Shown here: piece after piece, positions 1 through 10,739 of the stretch | How positions within the stretch are numbered: position 1 is the stretch's first letter | Layout of the letters: each line of letters opens with the position of its first letter | DNA from: Oegoconia quadripuncta | Taxonomy: Eukaryota; Arthropoda; Insecta; Lepidoptera; Autostichidae | Length of the DNA stretch: 64,000 nt | NCBI GenBank assembly: GCA_949316235.1 | Contig: OX438742.1 | Location: 38,074,853-38,138,852 of the forward strand | Reading direction: 5' to 3' | Notes under the pieces: generated by a model | What the model was told of the DNA's origin: nothing | What the model saw: only the letters and a program-made list of their open reading frames with translations | Database searches by the model: none | Position numbers and translations under genes: made by a program

Positions 1-370
1 TGTACCCTTCAGCGGCCAAGTCACACAACATTAACTATAATAATAAAGAAATCGCAGTAAGGAACTTGGCACGACTTTGTATAGATTTCATTACTTTTTA
101 GAGATAATCAAGCAGCTCCATCGAGACTTGGCTAGTTTTTTACAGAATGTTTTTGGTGGGATTATATTAGTTAGATTGGATAGTAGGTTATAATGACAAT
201 GTTTCTAATTAAGTTATTATAGGTACCAGCATTAAGGCTCTGGCGATCTGCAAGACATGTATTTTCATGTTGTCTTAGTTCGGACACCAGTGACTGATCT
301 CAAAAAGGGAAATCATAATTTACGTGAAAATAAAAACAAATCACTTAATGACTTCGTATCAGCACCACAT
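1..370. other. AT-rich sequence, nothing recognised
   Basis: No convincing reading frame, RNA gene or repeat was recognised. The base composition matches the rest of the window. Confidence 0.4.
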
Positions 371-374
371 ACGT

Positions 375-770
375 ACTCTGGATCGTTTCCACCTGAAATG
401 CCTACGTGCCATCATGAAGATCAGATGGTCCGACCGAGTGCGTATACCGAAGTGCTGCGAATAGCCAATGTTGGTTGCATTGAAGCAGCTTCGATGGTGA
501 GGTCGCGTATCACGCAGGCAGATGAGAGAGTGACGAAACGCATCTTCTATTCTGACACTAGAGGGCAAGCGAAAGCATGGCGGTCAACTTCTCAGATATA
601 AGGATATTCAAAAGCGTCATATGAAAAGATGCAACATTGAGCCATGTCGATGAAAGGTTTGGCAGCACAACATCCGGAATGGCGCAGGGTAGTGCATATC
701 AGAGTAAGAGACTTCGAGGAGCAGTGTAAAGCTGGACATTGTGTCACGTCGACGACTCAGTCCTGGAATG
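375..770 (+). pseudogene. RTE-like non-LTR retrotransposon, C-terminal end, frameshifted
   Basis: This is a decayed tail of an endonuclease/reverse-transcriptase polyprotein. Recognisable blocks lie in different frames: [13 protein letters not shown] from about 405, then IANVGCIEA near 460, MKRCNIEP near 620 and HPEWRRVVHIRVRDFEEQ near 668-723. From memory, the same block order occurs in the C-terminal region of RTE-type elements abundant in Lepidoptera. Switching frames between blocks means at least two frameshifts, so no functional protein can come from it. A 114-codon open frame (257-601) covers part of this region but mixes coding and out-of-frame sequence and is not a gene. The family call is moderately sure; the clade name is from memory. 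Confidence 0.65.
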
Positions 771-795
771 ATCTTGTGTGAGAAATGAATAAAGA

Positions 796-990
796 TTTTT
801 ATATACCGGATGAGTTTTTTTACCGTAAGGAAAAAAATAGAGCATATTAGGTAAGTCAAATAGAAGTTATTAATTAGCCTAGACTATTAAAAATTAAATT
901 ACCTAGGTAATTTTTTTTTTTCAAAAACGCCCGCGCCTTGCTGATTTTGATATGCGACTGGCGGGATTCGTAGGATTCCTATATCATGCA
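796..990. repeat. Unclassified interspersed repeat, copy 1
   Basis: It shares the stretch ATACCGGATGAG...ACCGTAAGGAA...TTAGGTAAGT with 14554-14610. It also shares a GCGACTGGCGGGATT-like block near 950, which appears in reverse orientation near 14665. Short reversed relatives are at 1136-1230 and 26625-26665. No termini or coding capacity could be defined. Confidence 0.45.
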
Positions 991-1633
991 AAATTTATTT
1001 GGCACTCATATTTTCTCCAAGTTTTCATTATTTATTTAATTTAATGATGTAATTATGTGGAATAGGCTACAAACGCGACCGTCAAATGAACCAAATTAAG
1101 TTTTATTCGATGATAGTTTCGAAAAAAGAAATTAAACCAACTATGTCTTACCTATACCTTCTACATATTTCACTTACGTATTATGCCCTATTTACGGTAA
1201 AAAACTCATTCAGTCTAGCTGGTAAACGTTTCGTTGGAGCATTTCCATTGGTAGACCAAATTAATGCTATAGTTATGCCGTGTAGTGTCCAACAGACTAT
1301 GAATAGGACCAACTCTCGCCTCGGCACTATCGGTGTGCACACTCACTAATCTCACAACGCGAATAAAAGTCACGGTTTTCCATTCACCCTATTCTGTAAC
1401 GCTGCTGGAAGCTTCGTCCGTAGTAGGTACTATCTAACGCTGTAAAATTTAATGAATATAACAAAGGAGAAGTAATAGGTAGTTAAAATAACAATTAACT
1501 TAATGTGTGCTTCTAAATCATACTTACCTAACCGTCCAAATATTCCTCGTAAAACATTTTAATTGTAATGTGGTTTCTTTGAATTCGTTAATTTTCTGCG
1601 GTGGATAACATTCATGCCGTTGACTGTTTTTTC
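991..1633. other. No gene recognised
   Basis: An 87-codon open frame (1086-1349, plus) overlaps a reversed fragment of the repeat at 796-990 and shows no domain I recognise. The remainder is AT-rich with no other support. Confidence 0.35.
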
Positions 1634-1815
1634 GTTTTTTTTTTAATGCACAACGGGTTGGTACTTTACCTCAATCACACCTGATGTTAAGTGAAGATGG
1701 GGTCGAAGGTGGAAGCGTAATGACCCGGAAACATATCTCTGACAACCGGAACACAACAATGCTATTAACATTGCTGCTTGGCGGCAGATTTAGATAAGAT
1801 GCCAGATTTAGATAC
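1634..1815 (-). mobile_element. SINE-A, 3' two-thirds, internally deleted
   Basis: Reading the minus strand, it ends in an A tract (T tract at about 1635-1644 on plus) preceded by the family tail with CATCAGGTGTGATTGAGGT. The CCGGTTGTCAGAGAT block and the CAGCAATGTTAATAGCATTG block are present, but the central segment containing the AACACATTTGG motif is missing. The tRNA-like head is absent. Confidence 0.8.
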
Positions 1816-1840
1816 GTCTACTTTTTAGAAAAAAGTGTGA

Positions 1841-2320
1841 AGTCAAAGTCGCAAATGCTTTATTTTGTAGGTACACAGGGTACACATAAAATAGTAAGAT
1901 TTTACATTTCTAAAGCTACTGCTTTTTCACGAAGCAATTTTCCTCTGAAAAAAACAAGGAAGAAACTCAAGGGGTGGTTTTTTTTTAAACTAGGTTTTAT
2001 ATTACAAAAAGACATAATAATATTTCATTATTAATTGTGAACGAGCTGGTTATGTCCATAGATATTTATCATCTAAATAGTCTGATATTTTATAATATGC
2101 TTTCTTAATAAGTTTCTGTATCTTTAAATTTATTGAAAGGAAGATTTTGTATATGAACAGTAACTTTATGGAAAAAGCGTATACAGAAGCCATTGAACGA
2201 ATTACTGACTTCGCGGAAGCGCCTGATGTAAACTGCAAGTTATCTTTATTTCTTGTATTGACATCATGTTTATCACTATTTTTCCTAAATGATGCTATAT
2301 ATTTTTTGACTGATTTAGGA
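1841..2320 (-). mobile_element. LINE-F, 5'-truncated 3' end
   Basis: The sequence is co-linear with 18480-19000 and begins with the same AATGCTTTATTTTGTAGG block. On the minus strand it still encodes broken pieces of the C-terminus seen at 18737-19516, such as IASFRKNSDKHDVNTRNKD and KKAYYKISDYLDDK, but in a frame disrupted by an internal deletion. It is a dead 5'-truncated insertion of a CR1/Jockey-type non-LTR element. The TCAAAA-type tail is reduced to AAGTCAAAGTCGC. Confidence 0.8.
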
Positions 2321-2329
2321 GGCAAATAC

Positions 2330-2779
2330 GGTAGCTGACTTCTGTCATGACTTCGTAATTTACCAAAAAAATAATTTCGCTGCCCTTACTTACCGAATGT
2401 GACACGATAGACGGACCAAAATGGGTATTACCAAGAATTGTAACAGCCAAAAACGCGACAGCGTCTCCTAAAATTATATTCACGTATTTATTAGGCCTTT
2501 TAGTGCGTAGTTTATATGGTATGAATATTGTACGTGGCGTCTACGAAGGTCCTTTCGTAAACTAAAAGCAATAAACAAGAATTTCAAATTAGTTTATTAT
2601 ATTAAGAAATGTTTTCAAAGTAACTAGAAATTAACATTTTATTAAGAAACCTATAGCTATAACAAAATAAACCTACTAAAGATTACCTAAATAAATTAAC
2701 TAATTAGATACTAAGTAAATAAAAAAATTGTCTCAGAACTTGCACTACTAGAAGGGTCCCGAGTAGGTTGACGTCATTA
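2330..2779. other. AT-rich spacer, nothing recognised
   Basis: No repeat family or gene was recognised here; open frames are short and without recognisable motifs. Confidence 0.35.
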
Positions 2780-3070
2780 ATTTATATAATAAATATAAAT
2801 TAATATCCTTGGACATATACACAGCGCCATCTAGTTCCACACTAAGCATCTAGGCTTGTGTTGTGGATACCAGGTGTTTGATATACTACACAAATATTTT
2901 TTTTTTTGTGAATAAATTATTATAAATGAAAACATCCATAACTCGTGTACACTTCATTATTTATCATACAAACATATGCCCCTGGCGGGATTCGAACCCG
3001 CGACATTGCCTCCTTAAATAGCGAGGGTCACCCGTAGTGCTAAATAGAGACCAGCCATTAGGTCGCACGA
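2780..3070 (-). mobile_element. SINE-B, nearly complete with diverged head
   Basis: On the minus strand the B-box region (GGGTTCGAATCCCGC) is followed by the core with CATATGTTTG and the 3' block AACTAGATGGCGCTGTGT. The head beyond the B box (above about 3010) has diverged and no longer matches the GGTGTAGTGGTTAG A-box region of better copies. Confidence 0.8.
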
Positions 3071-3404
3071 GGCGTCGACCAAGCGCTTCGAAAACTGACT
3101 TCGGAAAACGGTGAGCACCCGGTAGGGTCTCAACTCTAAATGGCGCACAAATATGACCTCCACTTAGGCAGACATATTAACGCCGTTTGAGGTTCTCCGC
3201 TGATGCGGCTGCGGAACCCACTGCATTAGACGTAGCTGGAAGATGAGCCGAAACAAGCGTGCCTGTCTACATAAGTTGCATCTCTGCAGTCTTCAGGGAA
3301 CGAGTGTCATCCCTTGTATGGCATGTAGGTATCATTATATTGAAGTACTATTGATATAATTTAATATTAACTGAACCGTACCTACACAGTGGGTTCATTT
3401 ATAG
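3071..3404. other. GC-richer stretch of unknown origin
   Basis: About 200 bases (3060-3260) are distinctly richer in G+C than the surroundings, with several CpGs. No frame longer than a few dozen codons and no family match was found. It may be an old repeat remnant. Confidence 0.25.
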
Positions 3405-3640
3405 TGATTCATATCATCATCATTAGCGGAAAGACGTCCACTGCTGGACCACGGCCTCCCTCAAAGATCTCCACAACGATTGGTCGTGCCAATATCCAGG
3501 GGCTTCTTGCGATTCCTACACGTTCCACCTCGCGGGGGGCCTTCCGCGTGCATCTCCCGGTGCCTGGTTGCCACTTGAGAATGTTTCCCAACGGCCACCG
3601 GTCCTACGAGCAATTTGTCCCGCTCACTGCCAATTAATTT
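3405..3640 (-). mobile_element. RTE-like element 3' region, degenerate
   Basis: Read on the minus strand, it ends with CAGCAGTGGACGTCTTTCC followed by AATGATGATGATAT. That is the same end motif as at 45215-45265 and 51035-51085. The preceding 200 bases are GC-rich and resemble the C-terminal coding and 3' region of RTE elements known from Lepidoptera. Frames are open on both strands only for 60-80 codons, so it is not coding. Confidence 0.6.
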
Positions 3641-3718
3641 TTCAGGCTATATCGGTCACCCTGATGATCTATATAGACACAGCACAATCTATGGTATGAT
3701 GATATGGATGTTATAAGC

Positions 3719-3792
3719 GCTTTTCGTTTTCGATTAGCGAAGTTAAGTTGGATTGGATGGGTGACCACTAGTGACATTTTAATACGAAGGTT
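3719..3792 (+). mobile_element. 5S-rRNA-headed SINE, head fragment
   Basis: It contains CGATTAGCGAAGTTAAG followed by TGGATGGGTGACC. These correspond to the box A and box C regions of 5S rRNA, brought together by a small deletion, then the SINE-specific ACTAGTGACATTTTAATACG. The same order is seen in the fuller copy at 40232-40602. Confidence 0.6.
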
Positions 3793-3904
3793 GAACTGTC
3801 GAATATCTCTGACCACCCCATAAAGAAACACAGTTCACGAGTAAAAATTGCTTGTTTTTAAGTATTTATTACCTGTATATGATAATACTATTATAAATGT
3901 ATTC

Positions 3905-4060
3905 ACACACCCAATTCGTCTAGTAGCCGGCGACCCCGTTTCAAGTTCGAATCTCATGAGGTCCTTCGAAATATAGTCGCGGGTTCGAATTTCAAGAGGT
4001 GTAAATCTTTATCTGAACGAAGATTTATACCTGACTGATATTATGTATGTTTGTAAAGCT
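3905..4060 (+). mobile_element. SINE-C-like remnant with duplicated B box
   Basis: Two B-box-like motifs occur (AAGTTCGAATCTCATGAGG near 3942 and GGGTTCGAATTTCAAGAGG near 3981), followed by GGTGTAAAT and a degenerate SINE-C core. The head appears partly duplicated. It is too diverged for firm family assignment. Confidence 0.4.
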
Positions 4061-4639
4061 CACGTGGCATTTCAAATTATATAGTTTGCCCATATAGACA
4101 AATGAGGCTCATTTCCTAATCTTGAAGGTAATAATACGGATAATCTACTAGAAAACTCACTGCCGATAATAAGGATACAGAATCAATGCTCTGTGTTGTA
4201 ACAAGTAGGCACATACGTTTTAATGGAGCGGCAGATAGTTAAGTCATGAATCCAGGAATTCGAATAAAACAAGACGTCTAATGGAATCTTAGATAACGGC
4301 ATGTTAACATGGCCGCAAAGTTATGTAGGCGTGACGAGATTAACAAGCTGTGTACGAGGAGCTCATGAACAAGTTCCCAACTCGAGGCGACAGCTACTTA
4401 ATGGTGATGACATATTCATTGATGTATCTAACTAATTTATCTCAGTTGAGAGTATATTTCGCTTTAACACCTAATCGTAAGATCATACTCCACCAGTATG
4501 TCCATCCAATCAAAAACAATGAGATAGATAAAAGTGGTCAAGGAAGTCATGACCGTATTTTAAATATGATTCCTCCAGGACCTAATTTATTCAAAATATT
4601 CCAAATAACAATTTTATTCATAAAAATAATTATAGTATT
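4061..4639. other. No gene recognised
   Basis: An open frame of 145 codons (4350-4787) begins here and runs into the repeat at 4640-4800. It has no recognisable domain and its C-terminal third is repeat sequence, so it is treated as a chance frame. Confidence 0.35.
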
Positions 4640-4800
4640 ACTAGCTTTCTGCCCGCGGCTTCGCCTGCGTTTATCCCGCGGGAACTATTCACTTTATCGG
4701 AATAAAAAGTATCCTATGTTTCAATGCAGGGTATGTTCTACCTATATACAAAATTTCATCCGAATCTGTTCATCCGTTTCGCTGTGATTGAGCAACAAAC
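4640..4800 (+). repeat. Interspersed repeat with CCCGCGGCTTCGCCTGCG motif
   Basis: The run GCCCGCGGCTTCGCCTGCG, then AAAAAGTATCCTATGT, then TTCATCCGAATCTGTTCATCCG is a pattern repeated in part at 27250-27400 and 61240-61360. I recall such sequences as very common in lepidopteran genomes, but the parent element cannot be named from here. Confidence 0.5.
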
Positions 4801-5270
4801 AAAGTTGTTCGTAGTCAGGAGTGGCGTCGCCAGTTAATGAGAATTACACGAATTCAAATTCACCCTGTATTCATAAATTGTACTTAAACTGATTCAGTTT
4901 TATCCTATTACCAGGAGAACTTCGTCAACAAAAAAAATTCCCCCGCCTAAAATGAAGAGTCTAATCCTTATTTGACCAAAGTGGTTTTTTTACTTCCATT
5001 TAAAAAGGTTCTAAGCAATGTTTACTGTCTTAATAATTACGGTACCTTTCCTCTTTTTTTCGTTCATTGACTCTGATTATAGAGCGCAATATTTTAGCTT
5101 AGTCCAACTCATCTTTAATGTAAAAAATTAAAAGATTTGCAGATTCAGTGAAATAAAGGCACCTATTTCTATTTAGAGAGGCAACTTCGGGAAAAACTGA
5201 TTAAGATAACCTTTAATATTTTCCAATGACACCCCTGGGATGGTATACAAAAATCTTATTTTTAAATTAT
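4801..5270. other. AT-rich spacer
   Basis: No gene or repeat family was recognised. Confidence 0.3.
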
Positions 5271-5369
5271 TTGAGGGACTGGCTATCTTATCTGTGCCAA
5301 CCGGAACACAATAATGCTATTAACATTGCTGTTTGGCGGCAACCTTAGATAAGATGGTGATAGCTAGCC
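5271..5369 (-). mobile_element. SINE-A, internal fragment
   Basis: Contains the GACTGGCTATCTTATCT block, CAACCGGAACACAA, GCTATTAACATTGCTG and TTTGGCGGC blocks in family order (minus orientation). Both the head and the tail are missing. Confidence 0.75.
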
Positions 5370-5394
5370 TGAGCTAGAGGAGATTTAAAATGAT

Positions 5395-5990
5395 TGAAAA
5401 TGATTTGAATCCGTACCTAATGTTTCAATTTCAATAATAATGTTTTGTGATCAACACAGTCAAATACCTTTAAAAGATCGCACAAAATACCAATTGCAAT
5501 TTGTGAGTTTTCCCAAGCCTCAAATATGTATTTAATCAGGCTAACTCCCGCAACAACAGTGTTTCTTCCTTTGGTAAAGTCAAACTTAAAAACAAATTAT
5601 TCACATTAAAATAGGAAAGCGTTTGTGTTAACATGATGTTTTCAAAAATTTTACAATACTCTGATAGAACAGATACTGGTCTAAAGGTACCTGGGTCTTT
5701 GTTGTCACCCGATTTAAACAATGAAACTACTTTACTAATTTCCATTAAATCTGGAAAGATTCCATTTTCAATACATGTATTAAACAAATGTGGCAGAGGG
5801 GGGGCTAGTAAAGTTATAACAGACTTTACCAACCATACTGATAAACCCCAAAGATCCTCGGTGGTTTTTAAACTGAGAGACTTAAATGTTTTAACAATAG
5901 TTGGAGGATCAGCGCGATGAAACTTAAATTCCTCAGAAGAACCGGAGCGGCATTTAATTTCGCCGTAACTTTAAATGGGATATCAGTGAA
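5395..5990 (-). pseudogene. LINE-F reverse transcriptase core, frameshifted
   Basis: The minus strand encodes the N-terminal half of a non-LTR reverse transcriptase. From high to low coordinates it has FKFHRADPPTIVKTFKSLSL, then WGLSVWLVKSV, then HLFNTCIENGIFPDLMEISK and FRPVSVLSEYCKIFENIM. In another frame near 5575 it continues GRNTVVAGVSLIKYIFEAWE, then ILCDLLKVFDCVDHKTL near 5440-5480. The last block corresponds to the RT motif carrying the first catalytic aspartate. The frame break lies near 5580. The family appears the same as the C-terminal fragment at 18478-19516, based on remembered full-length relatives. It is decayed and truncated at both ends. Confidence 0.8.
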
Positions 5991-6027
5991 AAATGTTTCA
6001 AAAATTTGAGCTACCTCACAGCTTGAA

Positions 6028-6181
6028 AGCTACCACCATCTTATCTAAATCTGCCGCCAAACAGAAATGTTAATATCATTTAAGATTGCCAGTAAGATAG
6101 GGTTTCTGGGTCAGTACACTTCCACCTTCGGCCTCATCTTCACTTAACATCAGGTGTGATTGAGGTTGTGCATAAAAAAAG
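6028..6181 (+). mobile_element. SINE-A, 5'-truncated
   Basis: Begins at CTACCACCATCTTATC and runs through the CTGCCGCCAA block to the CATCAGGTGTGATTGAGG tail and an A tract. A segment including most of the CCGGTTGTCAGAG block is deleted. It lies about 40 bp from the LINE-F RT fragment. Confidence 0.8.
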
Positions 6182-8266
6182 ATTGAAGCGAGACCATTAG
6201 ACTGGCTTTTTTATACCTACCTTTTTGTTACGGAACCTTCCTGTCCACACCTGACACGGGTACAATCCGCACAAAAGTTATAACTAAACAACTACAAACA
6301 AACTCTGTATTGCGGTCCGAATATAATGAACTCTATGACACGTTCAGTAGCGCGCTTCCTGGAGAAATGATTCTCGTATTATATACAGTATAATATAATT
6401 GCATCGGAGAGAATCTAAGTTGCTATTGCTGTTTGTGAAACGAGATAACTGTAACGTTTAATTCGAGGCAGTTTATACATGGTTGCGACGCAACCACATT
6501 TGAGCGGTGGGGCGCGGCACTGCACGAATCGGCACAAAGCGACAAAATATTCTTTTAGTAATTTTGTTTGGTGTATTTTTGTTAGGATGGCAGCAATGTA
6601 ATGAGCGTTGCAGCATAGTTGCCTCCGAAAGAATGTATAGCGACACTCGGTGCGATATAGCAAGCGGTACGTCACGTCAATATAGCAACTGTGCCCTTGG
6701 TACCTCAGCAATCCAATTCGTCTTCCTTTCTTTCTCTTCCATAATGCGTTCTTTTTCTGCACATAACTAAGAAATAATTACGATATCTACATCACTGGCG
6801 TAGTCACCCATCTTACTAAATTGCTCTCACGCAAATAGGCAAAGAAATGACTCGAGTAGCTGCTTCCGGCAGTTATAGACAAGTGTTGTGAAGTGACCTG
6901 CAGCGCAGTGCCGTACAGCGTCGCCGATCGAATGCATAAAAAAATTAAGTCAGATAAGCCCTAATTTCTAAAACAATGCAGTAGATAGATTGTGCGATAG
7001 GTATTTGTTGGATGCCTAAATCTAAACTGAGTCTCATTTACTTTTCTCTGTTTTTCCACAAGTTACTCGTATAAAGCCAAATCTACTGCTATTGTACCGA
7101 TTCGAGGCGAAACTGGACAAACATTTTGGAATTAAAAGCCATGTTAATTACTTAGGGAACGGAACGGACTCGCACTGCACTTGTCTATTTGTGTGCATGT
7201 TTTTCCTTTATAAGCGAATGTGACGTGTACTGGGAAGTCCATTTTTTATCCCTCATCTTGGATACACAAATAATCAAAGGTGAGCATATAATTTCAATTT
7301 GCAAATATTTTAAATTCTTGCTAATGCTGTCGTCCGTAGTATTTCTAATATTATGCAGAAAGTCCCATTGTCCAGTTTCAGCTCTCAGTCTACCTATCCA
7401 ATTATGCTAGTGGCAATTTGTTACGAGTGGTCCTGTGTTGTCCAGTTGGCCTTGGTTGTTTTGCTTGAAAAGACTGGCTGTCTGGTGCTCAAGTGTCTGA
7501 CAAATCCACCAACCCGCACTGTGGTCACTTGGTGGAACAAGAACCCATAAGTAGGTAGACCCTAGCTTGCGCTCTACATTCTTCGAAATGTCTCAGTGTC
7601 GCTATTACAATGAATTTTTTTTACTTTACGTATATATTTCTCTTGCTCTGTATTTGACTCTGTAATACCGTCCTATTTTTCGGCTTTGTTTATATGTAAT
7701 TCTCCTCTCTGGTCGCTTTTAATTTTGTCCCTATATATTTAATATAAAACATTTCCATTATTTATTTTACTTCTAAATTAGATCGTAATTATCACGGAAA
7801 TAGATAGCTCTCTTACAAGTCGTGTAATAAATGTTTATTTTACCAGTAAACAAGTCCTTCAATAATCCTTTGTAAATTGAATTATTTTCAGAATAATTCC
7901 ACCTTGTGACACAGCTCGACTTATTAAGTATAATTATTGTTTGCTTTCTTTTTAACTCCCGACGAAAAACGACGGGTGTGTCCTTGTCCGGACATATCTC
8001 ACTAATGCGTTAAGTGACGTTTCTTTTATATTATATAGGCGCAGAGGGGACAGGTTCTTAGCTTCTTCTTCTTCTTAATATTTTCTTAAAATATTTAGCT
8101 AAATTTCTGGTATATCTCGGGGGTTTCCTATATTTTTTTTAATATTTTTCAAATTAAATTTGATGATAGTTCTTGACCATGTTTCATGCAAATCAGTTAA
8201 GATCTTAGTTTTCATGCATATCAGTTAAGTAATTTTGCTTTTGACACAGTTAAGATTAGTTTATTC
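6182..8266. other. Long stretch with no supported gene
   Basis: No protein-like frame was recognised. 6500-6770 carries overlapping short frames on both strands in a moderately GC-rich patch, with no motif. 7490-7540 (AACCCGCACTGTGGTCAC) resembles the 3' domain shared by SINE-D and the 5S SINE. 7945-7985 carries an ACTCCCGACGAAAAACGACG motif that I associate with lepidopteran repeats. Confidence 0.35.
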
Positions 8267-8467
8267 TACCGTCTCCGTGGCTCAATGTGAACACCATTGG
8301 ATTTACGATTCGGAGGTCGCGGGTTCGATCCCCGGCGGGGGGGTTCATGTTTAGTACTCGGTTTGGTTGGTAGTAGGGCATTTTAAATGTCCGCTTGGCT
8401 ACCTACCACCATTTTATCTAAATCTGCCGCCAAGCAGCAATGTTAATAGCATTGTTGTGTTCCGATT
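8267..8467 (+). mobile_element. SINE-A, 3'-truncated with intact tRNA-like head
   Basis: Starts at TACCGTCTCCGTGGCTCAATG, so the A-box region TGGCTCAATGT and the B box GGTTCGATCC (near 8321) are both present as expected for an internal RNA polymerase III promoter. It continues to TTGTTGTGTTCCGATT and stops before the tail. Confidence 0.85.
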
Positions 8468-8784
8468 CCATGATGAGAAGAATCCGGGGCAGCAGGGCAG
8501 CACCGAGAGTCTCTTGAAATTCATGGCGAGCAAACACACGTTCTTCAAACATTCAGAAAAGCATTTATCTTTTGTGCTCTACGCAATCATGAGAGCAACC
8601 ATTGAATGTCAATAACTTGTAAAAGTGAAAATTTCCAATTACAAACCTTCCCCAGAGAATATAACTCTTTAAGAAAATTATAAAAGAAATCAGGAAACGA
8701 TGAAATAAATACCGAGAAATATACCGTTTCTTTTATGATGAACTGGACATTTTGAGGCTCTTAAGATTTTCAGAAATTTTTTGG

Positions 8785-8905
8785 CTTAATCGATCTTCAA
8801 GAGCAGGATTGAACAGGAATCTGTGAGAACACGTGTTTCATCTTCAGCCACATCGTTTCCATCAGATGAAATTGTGGTCAAATGCGTATCCAGTTAACAA
8901 TAAAA
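8785..8905 (+). mobile_element. LINE-L 3' end fragment
   Basis: Contains GATCTTCAAGAGCAGG, CATCTTCAGCCACATCG, CATCAGATGAAATTGTGGTC and TATCCAGTTAACAATAAAAAA. These occur in the same order as at 46365-46510 and, reversed, at 9990-10225. Only the last codons and 3' UTR remain. Confidence 0.7.
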
Positions 8906-8944
8906 AATTACATATAGACTTATACTCGTATATATGCTATCTTA

Positions 8945-9300
8945 TAGTCAATCAATCAATCAAATACGCTTTATTGTTTAAATAAGGAAGGTAGTTTTAA
9001 ATATCATATAGTAACTACAAATTAGGCAAACTTATCGCTAACAGCGCGGTGGGTAAAAACAAATAATTTCCTAATTGTAAAGTACATCTGAAAGTTCCGC
9101 ATATTGAATTCAGGAGTGTTAGCTTAAATATATGAAAAACATTAATGTGATGAAACACAATAATAACTAAACAATTTGAACAAATAAAATAATATATATA
9201 TCCATACAATATATACCAATACATATATATTAATTACATATATATGATTTATAATATCTATATATTATAATAAATAAATACATAAGTTTGGGGGGATTAC
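8945..9300 (-). mobile_element. LINE 3' end with TCAA-repeat tail
   Basis: The TCAATCAATCAATCAAA run followed by TACGCTTTATTGTTTAAATA is mirrored at 59020-59070 on the plus strand, where the same sequence ends in TTGATTGATTAATTGATTG. This marks one non-LTR family with a short tandem tail in two orientations. Upstream limits are uncertain. Confidence 0.5.
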
Positions 9301-9975
9301 TATAACTGTAAACATAGTATATATAATTTACCGGTCGAAAGTAAAGTAGATATAAGCTCTTGAAGAAAATGCACCTTGAATTGAGCTTTAAATATATTTA
9401 AAGACGGAGACCGACGAATAGACTCCGGACGACGAAGAGAGTCCTTACAATTCAACGTATTTCGTATCTTTAACCATTCATTATGGTCTAATGATCTTCA
9501 ATTCACTCTTTCGCTGAAACACTCCAGCATGGAAAAATCATTTTCAATGCAGCAATATGTTAGTACATAATGTTCACCGACGGCGCAGCACAATGCAACT
9601 CACGAGAAATAAGAAAATCCTGTAATAACTGGGTCACCTATCGACTCAGCGACACTGGCGGACCCGTGGGGGATCGCTAAGGGCGCACATAAAGCCGATG
9701 TATCCTTCGGGCGGGAAGTGGCAATTATACCGATAACAGATTGTTGGGTTGCAAGCTGAGTTGCCTCGAGAGGTTTTAACAGGTTATCTAGTGACGAGGC
9801 GTTCAACCGCAACCTCTTTTTGTCTTTTCAATACACTTTGGGATTTTTACTTTTTCGAATTCCATTCAAAATTCGAAATTCGAAATTGATTTCTCAAACA
9901 GGAGTCATTTTTGAGAACTGCTACGATGGAGTCATATTTACCTATGTTTATTCTTTTTCCACCATATAACTGTAT
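9301..9975. other. Unassigned, with weak 70-codon frame
   Basis: A minus frame of 70 codons (9600-9812) and partly open plus frames cover a GC-richer patch. No domain was recognised. 9400-9480 may be remnant coding sequence of the LINE whose tail lies at 8945. Confidence 0.25.
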
Positions 9976-9989
9976 TGTTTCTTTTTTTT

Positions 9990-10225
9990 TTATGATTCAC
10001 TGGATTCTCGTTTGACCACAATCTCACCTGATGGAAAGTGACGATGTGGTCGAAGATGAAGCACGCGATCCCAGTAAATGCCTATTCACTCTGCTCTTGA
10101 AGATCCCAAGGTTGTAGGATTCAGGAAAGACTGACGCCGGAAGGGAGTTCCATGCCTTGGCTGTTCGGATGATGAATGAAGAATCGAACTTCTTATTGCG
10201 AATCTTCAGTATATTAACCATATAC
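9990..10225 (-). pseudogene. LINE-L, C-terminal codons and 3' UTR
   Basis: The minus frame reads SSFIIRTAKAWNSLPASVF then PESYNLGIFKSRVNRHLL, the typical end of a CR1/RTE-like reverse transcriptase polyprotein in which an RTAxxWNSLP block precedes the stop. A 3' UTR follows with CATCAGGTGAGATTGTGG and an A tract (T tract at 9980-9990 on plus). The copy at 46335-46510 shares the PESYNL.IFKSRVNRHLL block. Its UTR is strikingly similar to the SINE-A tail (see findings). It is 5'-truncated and non-functional. Confidence 0.75.
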
Positions 10226-10437
10226 GGGTGGAATCCCTCCCCACGCCTAGTATATTTATATAATATATTTATTCTTTTGTATGTGTAATTAATAGTTGTG
10301 ATCTAAAAGTGTAAACATATGAATCCTAGAGAACTTCAGCTTGTTTATTCACGACATCCCCTGTACAAGTCTGCTGGACCGCTAGGTGCGAAGTCCACGA
10401 CCTTGTTTCACCTCTCACGGTGCCCAACTTCTTATCA

Positions 10438-10712
10438 TTAATAAATAATAAAAATAAATTTCTTTGTACATACACACAGCGCCATTTAGTTCCACACTAA
10501 GCAACTAGGTTTATATTATAGATACCAGGTGGTTGATAAACTACACAAATACATTTTTTTTTGTAAATAAATACCTATATAAATGAAAAACATCCATGAC
10601 TCGGAAACACATGTCTGTATTCATTATACAAACATATGCCTCTAACAGGATTCGTATCCGCGACCTTTTGGTATAGCAGCAGAGTTTCTAACCACTACAC
10701 CAAACAGGTCAT
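10438..10712 (-). mobile_element. SINE-B, nearly full length
   Basis: On the minus strand it starts with GACCTGTTTGGTGTAGTGG (A-box region), carries a B-box region changed to GGATACGAATCCTG and a core with CATATGTTTG. It ends with AACTAAATGGCGCTGTGTG and an ATTT-rich tail. Confidence 0.85.
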
Positions 10713-10739
10713 CAAATCATCCAACCTCATCCGTGGAAT

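Noticed and set aside
4350..4787. 145-codon plus frame
   Set aside because: No recognisable domain; its last third is interspersed repeat sequence shared with other loci.
8267..8340. Possible tRNA genes at SINE heads (also 27824, 33583, 49991 and others)
   Set aside because: A- and B-box motifs are present, but the sequences do not close into a full cloverleaf with a matching acceptor stem and are followed by SINE bodies. They are tRNA-derived SINE heads.
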